Shown piece after piece: positions 6,140 through 12,108 of a stretch of DNA of 12,108 nt (position 1 is its first letter; each line of letters opens with the position of its first letter). Source of the DNA: an uncultured Methylophilus sp. (lineage in GTDB: Bacteria; Pseudomonadota; Gammaproteobacteria; Burkholderiales; Methylophilaceae); assembly GCA_936943315.1 (NCBI GenBank), contig CAKZJM010000002.1, forward strand, positions 1 through 12,108, in the 5' to 3' direction. A model generated the notes under the pieces. That model did no database searches and was not told the origin of the DNA. It saw only the letters and a list, made by a program, of their open reading frames with translations. The translations under genes and the position numbers were made by a program.

Positions 6140-7890
6140 GATTGCTCTAATTGCCTGCAAAATGTTTCTGGCTCAAATAACCCCTGGGCCTGATGTGCGA
6201 GTTTCGTTTTGAGTTGCGCAAGGGCCGCAGGGTCATTCGCCAAACTGATGGCGCGTTGCTCCAGCGCTGGCCAATCTGCACAAATACACGCTTCTAGCCC
6301 AATCCTATGCAGCAGGCTAGCACTCACCCGGGCGGGAAAGGTCTCGCCAGCCACTGTCAGAATAGGCACGCCTTGCCACAAAGCGTCACTGGCCGTCGTG
6401 TGGGCATTATAGGGGCTGGTATCCAGCATCAAATCTGCATGTTGCTGGCGGGCAATGTGCTGCTCAATACTGGTGCGCTCTGCAAACACTAAACGTCCAG
6501 CGTCCACTCCTGCCGCTTGCGCTTGCTGCTGTAAATGATGAGTCGCCCAAGGATTGCTTTGCAACAGCCATAATATGCTGCCAGGGACTTGTTGCAGAAT
6601 ACGCATCCAGACGGCAAACACCTCTGGTGTGATTTTAAAGCTCTGGTTGAGACAAGCGAATACAAAGCCTTGTTCGGGCAATCCATGCTGCGCGCGCGTG
6701 CCGGCATCTGCCTGTGGGCGACGCGCGTTATTGGGTTGGTAGCATGGGATTATCATGGGTTGCTCAGCTAGAGCACAATCTTTAAGCGTTTCATCAACAA
6801 TGATGGCATCAAACAATGGCCTGCCGTGAATCAAGCCCATGGTGCCAGGAAACCCTAGCCAATTAATATGCAACCGGGCAGGGCGGTATGCCGTGACACC
6901 ACATCGGCTATGTTGAGTGTACCCGGTGAGATCGATCAGGATATCTATCCCAGCATGACGCATCTGTGTGGCGACTTCAGCATCTGTGAGCTGAGTAATA
7001 TCTACCCACTCATCGGCTGCTGCAAAAAAGGCTTGCCGCTCTGGAGACTGATCATCCCTGGCATTGCTATATAGCACGACTTCAAAGTGCTGGCGGTCAT
7101 GCGCAGCAATCACATCAGTGACTAAATAAGCCAGAGGATGGCGGCGGAAGTCAGATGAAATATAAGCGACTTTGATGCGCGCTTGAGCGGGTTTTAAGCG
7201 CGCCGCAGCGAGAGGCTGAATATGCCCATACTGTTGTTGCGCCCACAGGCTGGCACAGGCAAGCTGTTCTTGGTCGGTGGTGCCAGGCATCGCCAGAAAA
7301 GCGAAGGGAGGGATCTTTGCCTGCTGGTTCATTTTTAGAGCCTGCCTGACTTCTGCGATGGCTACCTCTAAGCCTTGCCAGTCAGCCATATGCTGTTTCT
7401 GGTGTATCCAGTGCACCTTGGCATGCAGCAACGTTGGATCCAGCTGCATGGCTTTCGCATACGACGCGACAGCCAGGTCAAGCTGACCTTGTTCCCGGTA
7501 GGCATTGCCCAGATTGTTATGACACTCGGCATCATTCGGGGCCAGGCGCAATGACTGTTGATAATGCTCGATTGCCGTGGGGTAATTACCTAACTTGCGC
7601 AAGCTGTTGGCGAGGTTAAAATGCACGTCCGCTTGCTGCGCATCCTGCTTTAATGATTGCCTGAAGTATTCAGCGGCTGCCGCTTCATGGCCTTTCGCGC
7701 TGGCAACATTGCCCAGTTGCATCAGTATTTGCGGATGATCTGGCGCCCACCGCAATGCTTGCTCAAAAGCGAGGCCAGCCGCATCCGCTTGCCTGAGAGC
7801 CAGATAAGCACGGCCTAACTCATAATGTAGCTCAGGGTCTTGTGGTGAGCGCAATAGCCGTTGTTTTAACTGTTCAATGGCAGGGGTCAC
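6118..7890 (-). CDS. TPR-containing GT41 family glycosyltransferase (O-GlcNAc transferase/SPINDLY-like)
   Basis: Predicted cytoplasmic protein glycosyltransferase of 590 residues. Residues about 20-155 form four TPR units with the usual spacing, a likely protein-substrate platform. The GT41 catalytic region runs from about 238 to 590: VAYISSDFRRHP with His251, LTGY, HINWLGFPGTMG (341-352), NQSFKITPE with Lys419, EQHIAR with His478 and Arg481, and YNAHTTASDALWQG with His497 and Asp502. By comparison with human O-GlcNAc transferase these match His498, Lys842, His901, Arg904, His920 and Asp925, so the nucleotide-sugar site looks intact. There is no signal peptide or membrane segment. The start is GTG 7890, which overlaps the mnmC stop by 4 bp (GTGA), with GAAAGGG 7 nt upstream as ribosome binding site; this points to coupling. 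The sugar (GlcNAc or another) and the target protein are unknown. Confidence 0.9.
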   Translation of the reverse strand: MTPAIEQLKQRLLRSPQDPELHYELGRAYLALRQADAAGLAFEQALRWAPDHPQILMQLGNVASAKGHEAAAAEYFRQSLKQDAQQADVHFNLANSLRKLGNYPTAIEHYQQSLRLAPNDAECHNNLGNAYREQGQLDLAVASYAKAMQLDPTLLHAKVHWIHQKQHMADWQGLEVAIAEVRQALKMNQQAKIPPFAFLAMPGTTDQEQLACASLWAQQQYGHIQPLAAARLKPAQARIKVAYISSDFRRHPLAYLVTDVIAAHDRQHFEVVLYSNARDDQSPERQAFFAAADEWVDITQLTDAEVATQMRHAGIDILIDLTGYTQHSRCGVTAYRPARLHINWLGFPGTMGLIHGRPLFDAIIVDETLKDCALAEQPMIIPCYQPNNARRPQADAGTRAQHGLPEQGFVFACLNQSFKITPEVFAVWMRILQQVPGSILWLLQSNPWATHHLQQQAQAAGVDAGRLVFAERTSIEQHIARQQHADLMLDTSPYNAHTTASDALWQGVPILTVAGETFPARVSASLLHRIGLEACICADWPALEQRAISLANDPAALAQLKTKLAHQAQGLFEPETFCRQLEQSYRQLLS

Positions 7891-9854
7891 GGTGTAGCCC
7901 TTTCACGGAAAGGCTGCATCAACGCTTGCCACCCTAACTGTTTGAACAAATGACGTTGCGGATGCAAGCCATTCCAGAAACTGTCTTCTGTGTGCTGAGG
8001 TAATGACAGGCCATAGTCCTGCAATACCCGCCTGGCCAGTAGTGCGGCGCAATAGGGGGCAGTCATCAGGCCTTTACTGCCATGCGCAACGTGCGCATAT
8101 AGTCCTTGAGAGGCGGGCAAATCCTGATACGTTTGAGCGGGTTCCGTCTGCGCTTTGAGTCTCTCTGGTGGTAAAACCACGCCGACATAAGGCAGATAAT
8201 CTGGAGAACCGCATCGTAAAGAAGCGCGCGCGAATGTGATTTCTGCATGATCGGCATCATTAAAAGCTGGGCTGAGTCGACTCAACATCTCGAGATTGTC
8301 GCTATTGTCTTCTGGACGAATATCCGTGCTGTTGTTCCCTGGCGCAAACGTTGCGCCCATGGCGTGTTGGCCTTGATGCTCAGGGGTGAGGTAGCCATCG
8401 CCACACAGAATGGTTTTGAGGCTGCGCATGGAAGGGTGGGCAGCAATCATCCCCATTTGACCTCGGACGGGGTTTAGCCACATCCCGCTGTCACCAATCA
8501 ATTGGTTGGCCTCGGCCGCATTACACACAATCACCGCGTCAAAGTGCTCGCTCAAATTGTCATCATGGATGGTTAACTGCCAGCCGGAAACATGGTTTAA
8601 CAACCCCGTGATGGGGTGGCTCAGGTGCAGGCGGATATTTGCATGACTCAGCATGCGCTTACACGCCAGGCTTGGATTGACCCAGGCGCCGTGTTCAAAA
8701 AACAGGCTGTCGTGGGCCAAGGTGACACCGGCCTGAAGACTGGCCTGTTGGGCATCGAGCTTCTGTAATAAGCCCAAATCAGCATAGCGGGCCGCCACCT
8801 TTTGTACACGCTTGAGTTCCCTTGGGCTTGCACCAAGCTGCACCAGGCCACACATCTGAAACCCATCGCTGCCTAAATCCAGATTCGCATAATGGCGCAA
8901 GCTAAAACTGTAGCTGCGCCAGGCCAGTTGGTCATTTTGAGGCTTTTCGGCGTTGAGACGCGGGTAGAGCATGCCTCTTGGATTGCCAGACGCGCCGCTG
9001 GCGATGGCCGGTGCGCGTTCAAACACATGCACTTCACAGCCGAGGTCGGCCAGAAACCAGGCCGTGCTACACCCGGCAATGCCTGCACCGATGATGGCGA
9101 CCTTGGGCAAAGCTGTGCGGATAGCTTGGGAAATAGCCGGCCATTTCCCACATAACATTTCACGCTTGTTGCCAAAGCCACGTATTTTTTCTACTTGAAA
9201 ACCGGCTTCCTGCAAGCCTCGGCGTACCAGTCCGGCACTGGTGAAAGTGGCAAAGGTAGTCTCTGCGTGGGCGCACCTGGCCATGCATTCAAACAGATAA
9301 GGCTGCCACATTTGCGGATTCTTAGACGGCGCAAAGCCATCGAGAAACCAGGCATCTGCCTTCAGGTTTAACTGCGGCAATAATTCAGCACTATCGCCGA
9401 TATATAACGTCAAGCTGGCACAAAATTCGGGTAATTCAAGCTGATTAAAGCCAGGCTGTAGCAAACGATATTGTCTGCATAGCGCCTCGCTGGCTTCAGC
9501 CAGTTCAGGAAAATGCGCATGTGCTGTCTGCAGATCTTGCAAGGTAAACGGGGCGATCTCAACGCTGACAACGTGCAAGTGCGCGGTTGACGGCGCCGTT
9601 TGAAGCCAGAGATGTAAGGCTGCCAAGAAATTTAGCCCGCTGCCAAAGCCGGTTTCAACAATCACGAAATGGCTGGGCTTATCGGTAGGTAATTGTTGCC
9701 AGCGCTGTTGTAGCTGGTTGTGCTGTAGAAAGACATAACGCGTTTCTGCCAGCCCGTGCTGTGGCTGATCCGGGCTGACAGAAAAATAGACATCATCGAA
9801 TTGTGTGGAGTAGGGCAGGCCATTTCGCCACTCCAATACTGCATGCGTACTCAT
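7887..9854 (-). CDS. mnmC: Bifunctional tRNA 5-(methylaminomethyl)-2-thiouridine biosynthesis protein MnmC
   Basis: Cytoplasmic two-domain enzyme completing mnm5s2U at the wobble position 34 of tRNAs. The FAD domain removes the carboxymethyl group from cmnm5U, and the methyltransferase domain then methylates nm5U with SAM. The protein has 655 residues, like other fused MnmC. The methyltransferase half (about 1-240) shows FDDVYFS, the SAM loop ETGFGSGLNFL (68-78) and FLDGFAPSKNPQMW. The oxidoreductase half starts at about 250 with the Rossmann motif KVAIIGAGIAGCSTAWFLAD, then FERAPAIASGASGNPRGMLYPRL, and ends with HVAHGSKGLMTAPY. ATG 9854 is chosen because family members start a few residues before this conserved EWRNGLPYS block; an in-frame GTG at 9875 would add seven residues, and neither start has a good Shine-Dalgarno. 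It lies 40 bp after the CFA-like gene and overlaps the GT41 gene by 4 bp. Confidence 0.93.
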   Translation of the reverse strand: MSTHAVLEWRNGLPYSTQFDDVYFSVSPDQPQHGLAETRYVFLQHNQLQQRWQQLPTDKPSHFVIVETGFGSGLNFLAALHLWLQTAPSTAHLHVVSVEIAPFTLQDLQTAHAHFPELAEASEALCRQYRLLQPGFNQLELPEFCASLTLYIGDSAELLPQLNLKADAWFLDGFAPSKNPQMWQPYLFECMARCAHAETTFATFTSAGLVRRGLQEAGFQVEKIRGFGNKREMLCGKWPAISQAIRTALPKVAIIGAGIAGCSTAWFLADLGCEVHVFERAPAIASGASGNPRGMLYPRLNAEKPQNDQLAWRSYSFSLRHYANLDLGSDGFQMCGLVQLGASPRELKRVQKVAARYADLGLLQKLDAQQASLQAGVTLAHDSLFFEHGAWVNPSLACKRMLSHANIRLHLSHPITGLLNHVSGWQLTIHDDNLSEHFDAVIVCNAAEANQLIGDSGMWLNPVRGQMGMIAAHPSMRSLKTILCGDGYLTPEHQGQHAMGATFAPGNNSTDIRPEDNSDNLEMLSRLSPAFNDADHAEITFARASLRCGSPDYLPYVGVVLPPERLKAQTEPAQTYQDLPASQGLYAHVAHGSKGLMTAPYCAALLARRVLQDYGLSLPQHTEDSFWNGLHPQRHLFKQLGWQALMQPFRERATP

Positions 9855-9894
9855 GGGCGCAAGTTTATCACGCACTCAGCCAAGGTTACATGAG

Positions 9895-11181
9895 TTACAG
9901 GGCTGCATGCATGCGGTAGCCAGGTTTTGCCAGCAGCAAATGCACATCGCCCAACGCACACTCGGCAAATCCACCTTCACAATAACTCAGGTAAAAGTCC
10001 CACATGCGGATAAATACCTCGCTGTAACCAAGGGCCCTGACCGCTTCAATATTGGCAAAAAAGTTTTCCCGCCAGTGACGCAAAGTCGTCGCGTAATGTA
10101 GCCCAATATCCTGCAAGTCGACCAGACGCAAGTCACTTGCGCGCGTCATGCTTGTCAGCATGGCGGTGTTAGAAGGGATATTTGAACCGGGGAAAATATA
10201 GCGCTGGATAAAATCTACCGAGCGGATGGCACTGTCGTAACGCTGGTCGGCAATCGTGATGGCTTGAATCAAGGCCACGCCGTCCGGTTTTAACAGCTGG
10301 CTGACTTGATTGAAATAAGTATCGTAGTATTGATGGCCTACGGCTTCTATCATCTCAATAGACACCAGTTTGTCATATTGGCCCTGCAAATGGCGGTAAT
10401 CCTGCTTAAGCAAGGTGATCTGCTTTTGCAGGCCTTCGGCAGCTACGCGTTCTTTTGCCAGCGTATATTGCTGTTCAGAAATGGTCGTCGTGGTCACATG
10501 GCAGCCGTAGTTCTTGGCTGCATAAATGGCAAATCCGCCCCAACCCGTACCAATTTCAATCACGTGGTCGCCGGGCTTTAGCTGCAATTTGTCGCAGATG
10601 ACCTTTAACTTAAGCTCAGAAGCCGCTTGCAAGCTAGGCGTGTCTGACTCAAAAATGGCGGATGAATACATCATGGTCGGATCCAGAAATAACTTGAACA
10701 GCGCATTGCCCAGATCATAATGTGCCGCGATATTCTTCTGGCTGCCAGCTTCGCTATTGCTGTTAAGCCAATGGAAGACTTTTAATAACGGTTTGCTCAG
10801 CCATTGATAACCGCCTTCCAGAGTATCCATCACAGATTGATTGAGCACCATTAAACGGACCACATTTGTCAGCGTATCGGCTTGCCAGTAACCCAGCATA
10901 TAAGCTTCACCTGCACCTATGCTGCCACCAAAAGCAATCTCGCCGTAAAAGCGGGGATCCAGTACTGTAATGCTTGCAGCCGGTGCGTGTGCAACGGCTT
11001 GTCCAAACACATACTTGTCTACACCATCCACCACGGTTAACTGGCCTATACTCAGGCTTTGCAAGCGCTTGAGTACCTGAGCTTTGGCGAAGGTTGCCAC
11101 CCATTTGGCGCGGCTTTTTGATTTTAGCGGTTTGGTAAGTGGGTCAGCGACCAAAGGGTTAGGGGTGTGAATCGTCGTCAT
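9895..11181 (-). CDS. CFA-synthase-family SAM-dependent fatty acyl methyltransferase
   Basis: Acts on unsaturated acyl chains of membrane phospholipids, using SAM; 428 residues. The N-terminal part (about 40-130) is the family's lipid-binding region, including GAGEAYMLGYW. The catalytic domain has HYDLGNALFKLFLDP (154-168), the SAM loop VIEIGTGWGGFA (207-218), SIEMIEAVG (274-282) and VDFIQRYIFPG. Compared with E. coli Cfa, Glu279 (E239), Ile308 (I268) and Tyr363 (Y317) are kept, but the bicarbonate ligands Cys139 and His266 are replaced by Ser174 and Gln306. The product may therefore be a cyclopropane or another methylated chain. GGAG 7 nt before ATG 11181 fixes the start; a TTG two codons upstream is too close to that site. 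The start lies 2 bp after the DUF1365 stop. The flavin oxidase-DUF1365-CFA order is a recurrent proteobacterial cluster; in Rhodobacter, CFA-like and flavin enzymes take part in furan fatty acid synthesis. Confidence 0.88.
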   Translation of the reverse strand: MTTIHTPNPLVADPLTKPLKSKSRAKWVATFAKAQVLKRLQSLSIGQLTVVDGVDKYVFGQAVAHAPAASITVLDPRFYGEIAFGGSIGAGEAYMLGYWQADTLTNVVRLMVLNQSVMDTLEGGYQWLSKPLLKVFHWLNSNSEAGSQKNIAAHYDLGNALFKLFLDPTMMYSSAIFESDTPSLQAASELKLKVICDKLQLKPGDHVIEIGTGWGGFAIYAAKNYGCHVTTTTISEQQYTLAKERVAAEGLQKQITLLKQDYRHLQGQYDKLVSIEMIEAVGHQYYDTYFNQVSQLLKPDGVALIQAITIADQRYDSAIRSVDFIQRYIFPGSNIPSNTAMLTSMTRASDLRLVDLQDIGLHYATTLRHWRENFFANIEAVRALGYSEVFIRMWDFYLSYCEGGFAECALGDVHLLLAKPGYRMHAAL

Positions 11182-11183
11182 GA

Positions 11184-11978
11184 TCAATCTCCGAGTCGGG
11201 ACGCTTGGTCAGGGTGTGAATAAAAAGGAATTCTTTTCAACCATAGTCGCAGTGCTTGCCAGTAAATCCCGAGGATGACTTTGAGTGTCATCCAGGGATA
11301 GGCCAGTAGCATTCGGTTGAGCACGCTGGCTTGCCAGGGTTGCCGTTGCATGTTCAGTGTGGCATAAAACATGGCCTGGTCTTGCTGCCAGTTTTGCATA
11401 TGCACGCTTAAACGCTCAGCCGGGGCTGAAAACTGCCAGCGGTACTGGATATCCATAGGCATAAACGGCGAGACATGAAAGTCTTTCTGCAAAGTGAATA
11501 ACAAAGGCGAGTCTTGATTCGCCGCCTGTGGGCTCACTTCATGCACATAAGCAAACCGCTCTTGCCACGGCGTGTTGGTGATATGGCTGACGATGGCTTG
11601 CAAACGGCCGTCGCTATCGTGGCAGTAGTAAAAGCTGACCGGGTTAAAACAAACACCCCAGTAGCGGCAGTGGGTCAGTAAGCCAATGCGCCCCAGGGGA
11701 CGCTGGCCGGTCTGCTGCTCTACCAGGTCACGTACGCACATATCCAGTGGTTGTTCAGGCGGACCTAAATAATCCTGCCGCCTGAAATAAGCAAGATTGG
11801 GCTTGACGTATGACCATAAACGGTTGTGCTTGAATAACGCTGGCAGTTCATCGAGGTCAAGATACAGCATGAATAACTGGTATTTAAACCCATGCAACTT
11901 CGGTTGCAAGCGTTGATGGCTCACCCAGCCGGTATAAATGGCGCTATGCAAGGGGGTTGAGGAGGCCGCTTCGGTCAT
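11184..11978 (-). CDS. DUF1365 domain-containing protein
   Basis: Protein of 264 residues from the DUF1365 family, whose biochemical role is not established. Recognisable blocks are the N-terminal SAIYTGWVSHQRLQPKLHGF with FKYQLFMLYLDLDEL, YFRRQDYLG (64-72), the hallmark CRYWGVCFNPVSFYYCHD (104-121), the segment ITNTPWQERFAYV (133-145), and KDFHVSPFMPMDIQYRWQF (165-183). There is no signal peptide; a moderately hydrophobic segment near 222-247 could associate with the membrane. It starts at ATG 11978, overlapping the upstream flavin oxidase stop by 4 bp (ATGA), and stops 2 bp before the CFA-like gene, so the three are almost certainly co-translated. By neighbourhood it should assist acyl-chain modification together with those two proteins. 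Any enzymatic role is inference. Confidence 0.88.
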   Translation of the reverse strand: MTEAASSTPLHSAIYTGWVSHQRLQPKLHGFKYQLFMLYLDLDELPALFKHNRLWSYVKPNLAYFRRQDYLGPPEQPLDMCVRDLVEQQTGQRPLGRIGLLTHCRYWGVCFNPVSFYYCHDSDGRLQAIVSHITNTPWQERFAYVHEVSPQAANQDSPLLFTLQKDFHVSPFMPMDIQYRWQFSAPAERLSVHMQNWQQDQAMFYATLNMQRQPWQASVLNRMLLAYPWMTLKVILGIYWQALRLWLKRIPFYSHPDQASRLGD

Positions 11979-12108
11979 GTCATCGCCTGTTTGAAGTGGG
12001 TGATGGCGGCAAGCGCACTCACCACGCCATCTTCATGGAAGCCATTACGCCAATAGGCACCGGCAAAGCCTGTGCGGTGATGCCCGCTAATCTCGGCGTG
12101 CCGGGACT
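11975..12108 (-). CDS. FAD-dependent amine oxidase-like protein, C-terminal end (5' partial)
   Basis: Only the last 43 residues lie in the window; the gene continues past base 12108. The readable block FAGAYWRNGFHEDGVVSAL is the C-terminal FAD-contacting segment of the NAD(P)/FAD-binding amine oxidase-like family (COG2907 type), in which a G-AYW-NGFHEDG pattern follows the last nucleotide-binding strand. Its TGA stop shares ATGA with the DUF1365 start. This gene is the usual upstream partner of DUF1365 and CFA-like genes, and is thought to oxidise or desaturate acyl chains. The fragment is short, so the family call rests on the one motif and the neighbours. Confidence 0.75.
   Translation of the reverse strand, partial: SRHAEISGHHRTGFAGAYWRNGFHEDGVVSALAAITHFKQAMT

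Noticed and set aside
8892..9198. Open frames of 75-102 residues on both strands within mnmC
   Set aside because: They lie inside the FAD-domain coding region, share no recognisable family and reflect G+C-rich codon use.
9855..9875. GTG 9875 as the mnmC start
   Set aside because: It would add seven unconserved residues; the ATG at 9854 leaves the N-terminal length usual for MnmC. The alternative cannot be fully excluded.
11182..11187. TTG start two codons upstream for the CFA-like gene
   Set aside because: The GGAG ribosome binding site lies almost against this TTG but 7 nt before the ATG at 11181, so the ATG is preferred.
1..12108. CRISPR arrays, tRNA or rRNA genes, insertion sequences, phage genes
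   Set aside because: No regularly spaced repeats, cloverleaf-like sequences, transposase or integrase motifs were seen; the genes are ordinary metabolic, surface and membrane functions.

Overview
The window looks like chromosomal DNA of a Gram-negative betaproteobacterium, possibly a methylotroph of the Methylophilaceae. The placement is an inference. It rests on two PEP-CTERM surface proteins beside GDP-mannose genes, a beta/gammaproteobacterial-type DapC, a fused two-domain MnmC, and a flavin oxidase-DUF1365-CFA synthase lipid cluster. I see no rRNA, tRNA, CRISPR array or insertion sequence. Nearly all the DNA is coding.

Left part, plus strand (1-3926). The window opens inside a type II mannose-1-phosphate guanylyltransferase/mannose-6-phosphate isomerase (manC). 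One base after its stop comes a phosphohexomutase of the phosphomannomutase type. Together they would convert fructose-6-phosphate to GDP-mannose for exopolysaccharide or other glycans. This unit ends in a long hairpin that holds the mutase stop codon in its loop. A 338-bp AT-rich intergenic region follows. It carries a good match to a sigma-54 (-24/-12) promoter, an upstream inverted repeat suited to an enhancer-binding protein, and a folded leader. It drives two tandem small secreted proteins with PEP-CTERM sorting signals. A strong bidirectional terminator closes the pair. The combination of sugar-nucleotide genes, PEP-CTERM proteins and a sigma-54 promoter resembles the edge of an exosortase/exopolysaccharide locus.

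Middle (3998-6139). dapC (minus strand, lysine/diaminopimelate pathway) and an EamA/DMT-family membrane transporter (plus strand) diverge, with only 15 bp between their start codons. The transporter converges on the next gene, and the two coding ends overlap by 22 bp.

Right part, minus strand (12108 down to 6118). Five genes run in one direction with overlaps or short gaps: the C-terminal end of an FAD-dependent amine oxidase-like protein, a DUF1365 protein, a CFA-synthase-family SAM methyltransferase, mnmC (tRNA wobble-uridine modification) and a TPR/GT41 protein O-GlcNAc transferase-like enzyme. The first three are a lipid-modification module. The CFA-like protein has replacements at two of the five residues that bind bicarbonate in classical cyclopropane synthases. 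mnmC and the GT41 gene overlap by 4 bp and are probably translationally coupled.
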